Positions 1-7,543 of a DNA stretch of 21,172 bases are shown piece after piece. The first letter of the stretch is position 1, and each line of letters begins with the position of its first letter. The notes beneath the pieces were generated by a model. It saw only the letters and a list, made by a program, of their open reading frames with translations. It did not search any database and was not told the DNA's origin. The stretch is from RGIG6374 sp045600965 (GTDB taxonomy: Bacteria; Bacteroidota; Bacteroidia; Bacteroidales; UBA932): NCBI GenBank assembly GCA_045600965.1, contig JAZRYW010000063.1:1-21172 (forward strand). Reading direction: 5' to 3'. Made by a program: the position numbers and the translations under genes.

Positions 1-1
1 A

Positions 2-106
2 ATTTATTATAGCAGATTTTTTGATGGATTTGTGCTTGAAATGAGGGAGCATACCGGTTGGTATGTGACCGAATTGAAAGTGCAAAGACGCAAAAAAGAT
101 GCATAA
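2..106 (+). CDS. 3' end of an unidentified protein (partial, runs off left edge)
   Basis: An open frame enters from the left edge and gives 34 codons ending in TAA at 104-106. The C-terminal peptide includes FFDGFVLEMREHTGWYVTEL and ends in a basic tail (KVQRRKKDA). Its mix of aromatic, acidic and basic residues looks like a real globular C-terminus, but I do not recognise the family. The codons are more AT-rich than those of the permease downstream. It lies 74 bases before the permease start, with a separate promoter between them. A chance open frame of this length is possible, so confidence is moderate. Confidence 0.45.
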   Translation: MYYSRFFDGFVLEMREHTGWYVTELKVQRRKKDA

Positions 107-165
107 GAAATGAGAGTAATTAAATTTAAACAGCTTCTAAGCCATCGCAAAGATAATAAAATATC

Positions 166-173
166 TAACTTTG
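166..173 (+). promoter_or_regulatory. -7 box of the permease promoter (near-leaderless)
   Basis: TAACTTTG matches the Bacteroidetes -7 consensus TAnnTTTG and ends only 7 bases before the ATG at 181. The expected transcription start therefore falls at about 177-181, giving a leaderless or almost leaderless mRNA. I see no good TTTG -33 box at the standard distance. A reverse-oriented match (TATCTTTG read on the minus strand, 148-155) lies just upstream, so the two boxes form an imperfect inverted pair around an AT-rich centre. Confidence 0.55.
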
Positions 174-180
174 CATCCGT

Positions 181-1425
181 ATGGGTGTCAGCTTCTTCAT
201 AGCCAGCAGGCTCCGCAGGGGCGCGGACAGGTCGGATCGCCGCCTGAGTTCCATCAGCAACACCATCGCCTGGGTATCCGTGGCGGTGAGCGTCGCCGTG
301 ATGCTCATTGCAATGGCCGTGCTCGGCGGTTTCAAGAAGGAGATACGCTACAAGGTGACAGGGTTCTCCGGTTCCATACAGATAACCGGCGCCGGCTCGG
401 ACTACACCACCGAGACCGATCCCATTCCCTCGTCCTTTCCCTGCATGGACAGCCTCCGCGGCCTTGAATGCGTGAAGTCGCTGCAGGCTGTCAGTTTCCG
501 CACCGGTCTGGTCAAGACCGGGGACGAGATACACGGAATGCTCTTCAAGGGCGTGGACTCCACCTATAACCTCTCGTTCTTCGAAAGCGCGCTCGTGGAC
601 GGCTCCGTTCCGGATTACCACGGCCGCATCTCCAATGACATACTCATCTCGAGGAGAGTCGCCTCCCTGCTCGGCTACGGTGTGGGGGATGAACTTATGG
701 CATACTACATAGGCGCCGACGTGAAGATGCGGAAGTTCACCGTCTGCGGCATCTATGACATCCAACTGGAGGACATCGACAGGACTCTTGCCATCATCGA
801 CGCGCGACACGTCAACCGGCTCAACGGCTGGAAGGCGGGCGAGGTGTCATCGCTCGAGGTCGCGCTCAGGAACGGTTTCACGGAGGATGAGGCATATACG
901 CGTATTTATGACGTCATGGCATCCCGGTCGGACGCCTCTTCCCCCAGACTCATTCCCATACCCGTATCCTCGCGCTACAGGAACCTTTTCGACTGGCTCA
1001 ACCTGCTCGACTTCAATGTGGCGGCGGTGCTGCTGCTGATGATGCTGGTCGCCGGGTTCAATATGATATCAGCGCTGCTTATCATCCTTTTCGAGAAGAT
1101 ATCGATGATAGGGCTTCTCAAGGCAATGGGAATGACGGTATGGGGCGTCTGCCGCGTGTTCCTGTGCCGCGCGCTGCACATTCTCGCAAGGGGGGTGGCC
1201 TGCGGCACGGCGGTGGCCCTGGCCTTCTGTCTGCTTCAGGACAGGACACGGTTCCTGAAGCTCGATCCGGCCAACTATTTCGTCGATTTCGTGCCGATAA
1301 GGGTTTCTCTGAGGGATGTGCTGCTTGTGGACTTCGGTTCGGTGGCGGTCATGCTCCTGCTTCTGACGCTCACCTCGATATTCATAGCCGGAGTGAATCC
1401 TGCACGGACAATGAAGGTCGAATAG
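181..1425 (+). CDS. FtsX/LolC-type ABC transporter permease
   Basis: 414 residues, the usual length for FtsX-like permeases of the LolC/LolE/MacB type in Bacteroidetes. The N-terminus (MGVSFFIASRL...) runs into a first membrane helix at about 29-49. A large periplasmic domain follows (about 50-275), then three membrane helices at about 279-303, 332-352 and 382-404. The conserved stretch ISMIGLLKAMGM (308-319) and the closing NPARTM are typical. By family knowledge such permeases act as mechanotransmission subunits with a separate ATPase, often moving lipoproteins off the inner membrane; no ATPase gene lies beside it here, so the substrate is inferred only. The start at 181 gives a complete family-like N-terminus and fits the promoter 7 bases upstream. 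The last 44 bases overlap the convergent transglycosylase gene. Confidence 0.9.
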   Translation: MGVSFFIASRLRRGADRSDRRLSSISNTIAWVSVAVSVAVMLIAMAVLGGFKKEIRYKVTGFSGSIQITGAGSDYTTETDPIPSSFPCMDSLRGLECVKSLQAVSFRTGLVKTGDEIHGMLFKGVDSTYNLSFFESALVDGSVPDYHGRISNDILISRRVASLLGYGVGDELMAYYIGADVKMRKFTVCGIYDIQLEDIDRTLAIIDARHVNRLNGWKAGEVSSLEVALRNGFTEDEAYTRIYDVMASRSDASSPRLIPIPVSSRYRNLFDWLNLLDFNVAAVLLLMMLVAGFNMISALLIILFEKISMIGLLKAMGMTVWGVCRVFLCRALHILARGVACGTAVALAFCLLQDRTRFLKLDPANYFVDFVPIRVSLRDVLLVDFGSVAVMLLLLTLTSIFIAGVNPARTMKVE

Positions 1426-2518
1426 CGGGCAGAGCCTCCATATCCCTCCTCCTTACGCTGTCCCTTGCCTGTCCTTCGGGTACCTGCTCCGCGTTGACGC
1501 TCTCTCCGGGGTTGAGGGCGATGATATGCCGGTAGCGCTCGTAGCGGTCCATAATACGGTTGACATAGGCTCTGGTCTGGTCACCGATGAAGTCGGGCAC
1601 ATACTGGAAACATCCCGTGACCTCGTCCCAGTCGTACTGGTCGTGGCCGTGTTCGGCGGTCGTCTTCATACAGATGTCTATCCTGCCTTCCCCGGCATTG
1701 TAGGCCCCGAGGGTGAACTTTATGACGTTTTCAGGGTCCATTTCCATCGCCTTGTACATACGGCAGAGCCTCTGCAGGTGCAGGACTCCGGCCTTGACGT
1801 TCATCTCAGGATTGTAGATATCCTCTATGCCGTAGTATCTGGCGGTGGATTCCTTGATCTGCATCAGCCCTATGGCATTGCGGTTCGACTGGGCCCCCAT
1901 CGAGAACCTCGACTCCTCGAACACAACCGCCGTGACGAGCCTCCAGTCCCAGCCTATGTAGTTGCTGTATTTGCGTATAAGGGCATCGTAGGGGGAGAGC
2001 TGGCTGACCCGGACGGAAGTGTCCCGCCAGGGCTCCTGAAAATTCCGGTAGTAGTTGCCTACCAGACGGTTATACTGGTTGCTGCCTGAGAATTCGCCTA
2101 TCCATCCGTTGATGGCATTGAAGAGCATCCTGTCGTCCTTGCGCACATACCACCTGTCGCGGCCGTGGATTGTTTCGCTGGCGATGAACTCGTCCGCATA
2201 CTTTGCGGGGACGGTGTCGGCAACCACAATGTCTATTCTCCCGTCGGCCAGGGAATCCCAGTAGCAGGCTCCGGGAAGGGGCGGCCTGATGGCGATCACA
2301 TTGCCCGAATGTCCCTCGAAGAGCTGCATCATCGCGTAGTGGAAGCCTATGCCCTTGCCCCTGGAACTGTACATCGACCTGTTCAGAAGTATAGTCGAAC
2401 TGATGTCCCTCGGGAACCGGCTGTAGTGCACCCGCTGCTCGCATTCGCGCAGGTTGGTGGGGACAAGGCAAAGGACGAGGCCCAATGCCGTGACGGTGAC
2501 GATTCTCCAGGCCTTCAT
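1382..2518 (-). CDS. mltF: MltF-like membrane-associated lytic murein transglycosylase
   Basis: 378 residues. A hydrophobic N-terminal segment (about 5-20) acts as signal or anchor; Cys17 is not in a canonical lipobox. A domain resembling extracellular solute-binding proteins (about 35-165) is followed by an SLT (lysozyme-like) domain. Visible SLT motifs are the catalytic glutamate in FEESRFS (E202, the ES pair), GLMQI (217-221) and AYNAG (272-276). This is the MltF architecture: cleavage of the MurNAc-GlcNAc bond in peptidoglycan with formation of 1,6-anhydroMurNAc, in the periplasm. The start codon lies one base after the stop of the upstream porin gene, so the two are almost certainly co-transcribed and translationally coupled. 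The C-terminus is a low-complexity tail whose codons overlap the permease gene on the other strand. Confidence 0.9.
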   Translation of the reverse strand: MKAWRIVTVTALGLVLCLVPTNLRECEQRVHYSRFPRDISSTILLNRSMYSSRGKGIGFHYAMMQLFEGHSGNVIAIRPPLPGACYWDSLADGRIDIVVADTVPAKYADEFIASETIHGRDRWYVRKDDRMLFNAINGWIGEFSGSNQYNRLVGNYYRNFQEPWRDTSVRVSQLSPYDALIRKYSNYIGWDWRLVTAVVFEESRFSMGAQSNRNAIGLMQIKESTARYYGIEDIYNPEMNVKAGVLHLQRLCRMYKAMEMDPENVIKFTLGAYNAGEGRIDICMKTTAEHGHDQYDWDEVTGCFQYVPDFIGDQTRAYVNRIMDRYERYRHIIALNPGESVNAEQVPEGQARDSVRRRDMEALPAIRPSLSVQDSLRL

Positions 2519-2519
2519 G

Positions 2520-4802
2520 CTATCTTGTGTAGAACGGCCAGAATACGCCGAATTTGAATGCGGGCTGGGACTTGATGTAATGGTAGGCGGAGAAGTAGTC
2601 CGATGTGGGCCATCCCTTCAGGCCGTTGAGGTACTTGACGAATACGCAGGCGCGTTTCCACTGCACGTTGACGAACCAGTCGACATAGGGCGCGGTGCCT
2701 CCGACCATCTCGCTGTTCTGGTTGTAGAACACGCCCAGGGCGGGGTTGTATCCCTGTGTATGGTATGCGGTGTGGAAAGTGGCATCCGCGCCGAGCTGCA
2801 TCTTCATCACGTCCCTGACCACATTGAACTGGAGATACCAGCGCAGGTGGAGCGACAGCTTGGGAAGAGGAACCACCTCGCCGTTCGATGATATCTGGTA
2901 CAATATCCTGTTGTCGAGGTGCACTATGCCGAGCGCGAAGTCCTTGCGCAGGTATGCGCTCAATATGTTCACCGCTTCGGGACATTGCCTGGCGAATGCC
3001 AGCGAGTCGTAGTAGGGGAGGTTGGATGCCAGGGCGTAGCCCACTGAAGCCTCGAGTTTCCATTTGGGTATCTCCAGCATCCCCTGTATGCGGGTTTCGG
3101 CGGTCTTGGCGAAGGAGTTCTCCCACTGGAAATGGTTGGTGTGGAGATGGTCATAGAACCAGTCGGGACGGCGCATCGAACTGGAGATGCTGCCTGAAAT
3201 ATGTATTCCCTCGGATATGGGGTAGACCGAAAGCTTGAGTCTCGCGTTGAGGTCGAAGTCGCCGGCGTTGTAGCCGGCCAGACCGTATTTTGCATCGGCG
3301 TTCCAGTCGATGTATTTGCGGAACAACCCCTGCAGCCCGGCGTAGGCGTAGAAGTTGTTGTGGGACGTATGGTCGGTGCCTCCCACGAACTGCTTCGCAT
3401 CGAAGGTGTAGTATGTCAGCATCTGATAGCCCACGCCCGCGTTGATTCTGGAAAGAATCGCGTCGGCGTCGAAGGGCTGGAGCTTGATGAACAGACGGTT
3501 GTCGAACGAGCTGGCCGAAAGCGAGTCGGCGCTTGACGTGGGGTTGATGAAGAAGCGGTTGCCGTAGAAGGCCGCCTCATCCGCGCCTGAAATGACATCG
3601 TTGTAGGTCTTGTCGTAGCGGGTGAAGTCGAGGCTGTGGCCTATGAATGCCATAGTCCCTTCACCGGCCTGCAGGGAATCCCGGTCCTTCCGGAAGAAGT
3701 TCATCGGGATGGCCAGGGAGTGGGTGATGAAGAGCGTGTTCTTGTGCAGTTTCGTCTCGGCGTTGTGCAGTTCGATGGGCATCGCCCTTGCGTCGAGGAC
3801 GGTGTCCAGCACGGCCGAGATGTCGGACACGCCGCCGTTCTCCTGCCTTTCGACAGTGGTCTTTATCCATCCCGCCTGCATAAGATATTTTTTGCCGAGG
3901 TTGTTGACCGTTATCGAGACGGTCTTCTGGGCGCTCTTCTCGCGTTCGAGCATACCTCCTCCTCCCAGCCTGTCGAAACGGAGGTTGAAGTTGAACGAAG
4001 GGCTGAGGTTCTGCGTGGTCATCAGGTGCAGGTCATCCTGCTCCTTGAGTTTCCCCGCGAAGAGGGTCCCCCAGTAGGCGAGTTCGGTATATGGAGTCTT
4101 GACGTTGTAGAGGGGTATGGTCTCCGGCGTGAAGGTGTTCTCCAGATAGGGATTGACGAACTGGAACACATCGTCCTGCCTGCGTTTGAAATAGTTGTGC
4201 AGCAGTACGGGGGAACCCGCCACTCCCAGCGAAGTGCTTCCCACGTCGTTGCGTTCCGAAGGGATTTCGGTGAAGTAATAATTCAGCGAGGTGTCGTATG
4301 GCTGCACCTTGACCTCGTTGAACTTTCTCTCGTGGGTCCACATCAGCAGCCTGCGCCAGTAGAGCGAGTCGTCGACGGCGAAGGCCTCCAGCACGCGTGG
4401 CTTGGCCAGACGGATGCTGTCCCTGATCTCCTTCACCCTGCGGCGGTCGGCATCGCGCAGGTCCTTCCATCCCGGTATGCTCATATCGTAGGCTCCGATG
4501 AGGGAATCCGTCTGCCATAATATCACCGAATCGAGCATATGGCAGATGGTGTCCATAGGCTCGTAGACGAGGGTGTCCTTCCAGGGCTTGAAATGAACTT
4601 CCACAGGAATGCTGTCCTGCCCGGCGGCTTTCAGCGCCAATGTGTCGGGAATCTCCTGCCCGGGCGTCAGGGTGTCGGGGGACGCGGCGGCGGCTTTCAG
4701 CGCCAGAGTGTCCGGCACGGAGGCATCCTGCGCCGACGCAAGGAGCGCCGAAGCGTACAAGAGGACGGCGACCGCCGCCAATCTGAGACCTGTAAGTTTC
4801 AT
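2520..4802 (-). CDS. Putative outer-membrane porin (Porin_10-like family)
   Basis: 760 residues with a clear signal peptide (hydrophobic about 6-22, likely cleavage after LLASA at 24). Just after cleavage there is a low-complexity linker in which PDTLALKAA occurs twice (30-38 and 52-60), with a related PDTLT at 42-46. The remainder is rich in alternating aromatic and polar strands with tyrosine and tryptophan (GAYDMS, YNVKTPYTELAYWG, FGVFWPFYTR), as expected of a large beta barrel. It resembles the Bacteroidetes putative porin family (Pfam Porin_10), whose transport substrate is generally unknown. It is the first gene of a two-gene unit with the transglycosylase. The start follows a TAGATTTG -7 box by 19 bases. 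Family assignment is from overall pattern, not from a diagnostic motif. Confidence 0.8.
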   Translation of the reverse strand: MKLTGLRLAAVAVLLYASALLASAQDASVPDTLALKAAAASPDTLTPGQEIPDTLALKAAGQDSIPVEVHFKPWKDTLVYEPMDTICHMLDSVILWQTDSLIGAYDMSIPGWKDLRDADRRRVKEIRDSIRLAKPRVLEAFAVDDSLYWRRLLMWTHERKFNEVKVQPYDTSLNYYFTEIPSERNDVGSTSLGVAGSPVLLHNYFKRRQDDVFQFVNPYLENTFTPETIPLYNVKTPYTELAYWGTLFAGKLKEQDDLHLMTTQNLSPSFNFNLRFDRLGGGGMLEREKSAQKTVSITVNNLGKKYLMQAGWIKTTVERQENGGVSDISAVLDTVLDARAMPIELHNAETKLHKNTLFITHSLAIPMNFFRKDRDSLQAGEGTMAFIGHSLDFTRYDKTYNDVISGADEAAFYGNRFFINPTSSADSLSASSFDNRLFIKLQPFDADAILSRINAGVGYQMLTYYTFDAKQFVGGTDHTSHNNFYAYAGLQGLFRKYIDWNADAKYGLAGYNAGDFDLNARLKLSVYPISEGIHISGSISSSMRRPDWFYDHLHTNHFQWENSFAKTAETRIQGMLEIPKWKLEASVGYALASNLPYYDSLAFARQCPEAVNILSAYLRKDFALGIVHLDNRILYQISSNGEVVPLPKLSLHLRWYLQFNVVRDVMKMQLGADATFHTAYHTQGYNPALGVFYNQNSEMVGGTAPYVDWFVNVQWKRACVFVKYLNGLKGWPTSDYFSAYHYIKSQPAFKFGVFWPFYTR

Positions 4803-4821
4803 TCCAAACAGAACAGAACTG

Positions 4822-4829
4822 CAAATCTA
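4822..4829 (-). promoter_or_regulatory. -7 box for the porin-transglycosylase operon
   Basis: Read on the minus strand this is TAGATTTG, a match to TAnnTTTG, 19 bases before the porin ATG at 4802. The predicted start is about 4815-4818, a leader of roughly 15 bases. No convincing TTTG is seen 19 bases further upstream. Confidence 0.5.
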
Positions 4830-4876
4830 CAAAAAATATGCAAAAGTGCCCAGATGGTTATTTGAAATAGTCTTAA

Positions 4877-4908
4877 TTTGGGAAAGTGGTCAATAATTCC
4901 TAATATTG
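4877..4908 (+). promoter_or_regulatory. Promoter for the OmpA-like lipoprotein gene
   Basis: TTTG at 4877-4880, 20 bases of spacer, then TAATATTG at 4901-4908, one mismatch from the TAnnTTTG consensus. The predicted transcription start is near 4913. This supports translation from 4969 rather than from the in-frame ATG at 4906, which would lie inside the promoter. Confidence 0.5.
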
Positions 4909-4968
4909 CAGTTTCTATGCGGCATTTGTGTGCCGGATGGAAAACATTTCATTTATTTTACCGAAAAT

Positions 4969-6963
4969 ATGAAAAGGTTACTTGCCCTGGCAGCAGTCAT
5001 TTCAGTGTGTTGTGTGATTGTCGGCTCCTGTGCGACCAACAAGAAGCTCGCGACACTGCAGACTGACGGAATTTCCGAGGAACTTCTTGCTCTTGCCGAG
5101 AAGGACAGCTACATTCCCGACGTAGCCATTCCCAAGGTCACACGCGACACCATCCGCATCAAGGATGAAACAGGCCACGAATTCACCATTATGAAGGCCC
5201 GCCGCGATGAGGAGAGCGGAGAGATGATTGCGACTGAAATGCTGACCGCGGCGGTTGTCACGGCCCGTTTCACCAACATCCCCGAACGCAAGGGTATGGT
5301 GAACATAGCCTTTCAGATCACTGTCCCCGAAAGGATGCAGGACAGCAAGTGGCAGCTGAGGTTCTATCCCGATATGTTCTACCTTCAGGACAGCATACGG
5401 CTCGACCCGGTCTACATCACCGGCAAGGATTACCGAAAGACCCAGATGCGCGGTTATCAGCAGTATGAGAAATTCCTCTCCACCATCATCAGCGATTCCA
5501 CCGCCTTCATCGACAAGCATCTGCTCGAAGTGTTCATCCGGAGGAACATCCCCCAGGTCTATGCCTTCAAGAACGATACAACCTTTGTAAGTGACGAGCA
5601 GTTCCATTCCGCATACGGAGTGTCCGAGCAGGAGGCCGTGGATCACTATACCAATTCATCCGCAGTCAACCGCAACGAGCGCCGCAAGGCCAGCAAGGAC
5701 AGGATGTTCAACAAATACGTCAAGTCTCCCATCGTCACTGAAGGCATACGCCTCGACACGGTGATGCAGAACAGCAACGGGGATTTCGTGTACAACTATG
5801 TCCAGAGCGTCCGCACCCGCAGGGAACTGCGCAAGATAGACATTGTGCTCTCCGGCGAGATATACGAGCAGGAAGAGATGATACTCCCCATACCCGCCAG
5901 CGATCCTCTGACCTTCTACATCAGCTCCCTTTCGGAATTCACCGACTATCAGGAACACTACCTCAAGCAGGTCGTCGAGCGTCAGGTGCAGGCCAACACC
6001 ACCGGTTACGTGGAATTCGAGACCGGCAAGAGCCGTGTGCGCGAGGATCTCGGCGACAACGCTTCCGAGATAGCCCGCATAAAGGAATGCCTCGCCGACC
6101 TTATGAACAACGAGACTTTCGAGCTCGATTCGATAGTTGTCAGCGCATACGCTTCTCCCGAGGGTTCGGTTGCGGCCAACAGGCGGCTGTCCCAGCAGCG
6201 AAGCGACGCCATCTCCAGATATTTCAACGACTATATGAAAGTGTACCGCCGTGAGCTGGAGCAGGAGAGGGGGTTCTCCATCGATGAGGAGGGCAACGTG
6301 GTGAAGGCCCAGGTGGCGCAGATACCTTTCATCAGCCGCAGTTTCGGAGAGAACTGGGAGATGCTCGACTTCCTTGTCGAGGGTGACAGGGCTATGGATG
6401 AAGGCGTGAAGGAACATTATGCCTCCCTCAAGGGCGAGACCGACCTCGACCGCCGCGAAAGCATACTCAAGAAGGAGTCCTACTACAAGTATATGTTCGA
6501 CAACCTCTATCCCCGCCTGCGTACGGTGAAATTCAACTTCAACCTTCACCGCAAGGGTATGGTCAAGGACACTGTGGAGACGACGGTCCTCGACTCAACC
6601 TATATGCGCGGCCTTGAGGCTCTCAAGGACAAGGATTACGAGTCCGCCATCAGGATGCTCGGCCCCTACGGCGATTTCAACACGGCCGTGGCTTATGTGG
6701 CTATGGAGCGCAACACCAGCGCGATGCTGATACTCCAGGGGCTTGAAAGGGATGCCAACGTCAACTATCTGCTGGCAATCCTCTATTCCAGGGCCGGTGA
6801 CGAGCAGCAGGCCGTGAACTGCTATCTGCAGTCGTGCCGTCAGAATCCGTCATACGTCCACAGAGGAAATCTCGACCCCGAGATATCCATCCTCATCAAG
6901 GAATACAATCTGAACAGTTTCGACGACGATTACCAGGACGATCTGATGAACATATCGTTCTAG
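4969..6963 (+). CDS. OmpA-like lipoprotein with TPR-like C-terminal tail
   Basis: 664 residues from the chosen ATG, which places a lipoprotein signal at the exact N-terminus (basic MKR, hydrophobic core, lipobox VGS-C21). An in-frame ATG 63 bases upstream would spoil the signal and sits in the promoter. Residues about 90-340 form a Bacteroidetes-specific N-terminal region reminiscent of those preceding OmpA domains. An OmpA-type domain spans about 346-530: the opening strand YVEFETGKSRV, the hallmark SAYASPEGS followed by NRRLSQQRSDAI (392-415), and the closing strand KFNFNLHR (521-528). A long insert (about 425-515) separates the last two elements. Residues 546-628 resemble tetratricopeptide repeats (ALKDKDYESAIRML, YSRAGDEQQAVNCYLQS). 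Expected role is anchoring the outer membrane to peptidoglycan. The residues after Cys21 (ATNKK) lack acidic groups, which fits periplasmic retention. Confidence 0.82.
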   Translation: MKRLLALAAVISVCCVIVGSCATNKKLATLQTDGISEELLALAEKDSYIPDVAIPKVTRDTIRIKDETGHEFTIMKARRDEESGEMIATEMLTAAVVTARFTNIPERKGMVNIAFQITVPERMQDSKWQLRFYPDMFYLQDSIRLDPVYITGKDYRKTQMRGYQQYEKFLSTIISDSTAFIDKHLLEVFIRRNIPQVYAFKNDTTFVSDEQFHSAYGVSEQEAVDHYTNSSAVNRNERRKASKDRMFNKYVKSPIVTEGIRLDTVMQNSNGDFVYNYVQSVRTRRELRKIDIVLSGEIYEQEEMILPIPASDPLTFYISSLSEFTDYQEHYLKQVVERQVQANTTGYVEFETGKSRVREDLGDNASEIARIKECLADLMNNETFELDSIVVSAYASPEGSVAANRRLSQQRSDAISRYFNDYMKVYRRELEQERGFSIDEEGNVVKAQVAQIPFISRSFGENWEMLDFLVEGDRAMDEGVKEHYASLKGETDLDRRESILKKESYYKYMFDNLYPRLRTVKFNFNLHRKGMVKDTVETTVLDSTYMRGLEALKDKDYESAIRMLGPYGDFNTAVAYVAMERNTSAMLILQGLERDANVNYLLAILYSRAGDEQQAVNCYLQSCRQNPSYVHRGNLDPEISILIKEYNLNSFDDDYQDDLMNISF

Positions 6964-6970
6964 GAAACGG

Positions 6971-7543
6971 TTACCTGCCCACCATCCTTGCGCCGGCCTT
7001 TTCGAGTTCGGCCAGGGTGGCAAGGTGACCTTCGGGGGTGATGAAGGCCAGTCCGGGCACGTTGACGTGAACTTCGCGGCCCGATTCGAGCAGGGCCATA
7101 CAGGTCTCGCGTATGCAGTATTCCGTGGCTATTCCGCTGATGATGACTTTCCTTCCCAATGCCTCGCAGATCCTTTCACCACGGCTGCTGCGGGCATTGA
7201 AGCCGGAATACTCCTCTTCGGAGGCGTCACAGCCCTTGTAGAACACGTTGCGCGCGGTATCGGGTCTTGCTTCGGCGCACGGCAGCGAATCGAAGGCGTG
7301 GTGGATTTCTCCACCCCTTGTGCCGGCGACGCAGTGGTCCGGCCAGATGCCGCCGTTGCCGATGAAAGAGCAGTGGCCGGCGGGATGGTGGTCAGCCACG
7401 TAGAGCACTCTCTGCGCGGGGTGTTTCCTTATGTACGAGACGGCGCCTTCCACTGCCGCTGCGGCATTCGCGCAGGCCAGCGAACCGTCGATGAAGTCGT
7501 AGAGCATATCCACCACGACGTGCGTGAAGACACTTTTTCCCAT
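6971..7543 (-). CDS. pncA: Nicotinamidase
   Basis: 190 residues, normal for PncA. It hydrolyses nicotinamide to nicotinate and ammonia in NAD salvage. The catalytic triad of the isochorismatase-like fold is visible: Asp12 in VVVDMLYDF, Lys103 in FYKGCD and Cys143 in ATEYCIRET. The metal-binding set is also present: Asp51, His53 and His57 in VADHHPAGHCSF, plus His70 in WPDHC. Its ATG overlaps the pncB stop by one base (TAATG), so it is the second gene of a pncB-pncA operon and probably translationally coupled. The stop is only 7 bases from the stop of the convergent lipoprotein gene, with no hairpin in the gap. Confidence 0.95.
   Translation of the reverse strand: MGKSVFTHVVVDMLYDFIDGSLACANAAAAVEGAVSYIRKHPAQRVLYVADHHPAGHCSFIGNGGIWPDHCVAGTRGGEIHHAFDSLPCAEARPDTARNVFYKGCDASEEEYSGFNARSSRGERICEALGRKVIISGIATEYCIRETCMALLESGREVHVNVPGLAFITPEGHLATLAELEKAGARMVGR

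Noticed and set aside
7..810. Long minus-strand open frame (267 codons) at the left edge
   Set aside because: It lies opposite the well-supported permease gene, has His/Gly/Val-rich shadow composition, and shows no domain or signal.
3636..4520. 294-codon plus-strand open frame
   Set aside because: Shadow of the porin gene; composition and codon pattern follow the minus-strand gene.
5656..6549. 297-codon minus-strand open frame
   Set aside because: Shadow of the OmpA-like lipoprotein, whose motifs are on the plus strand.
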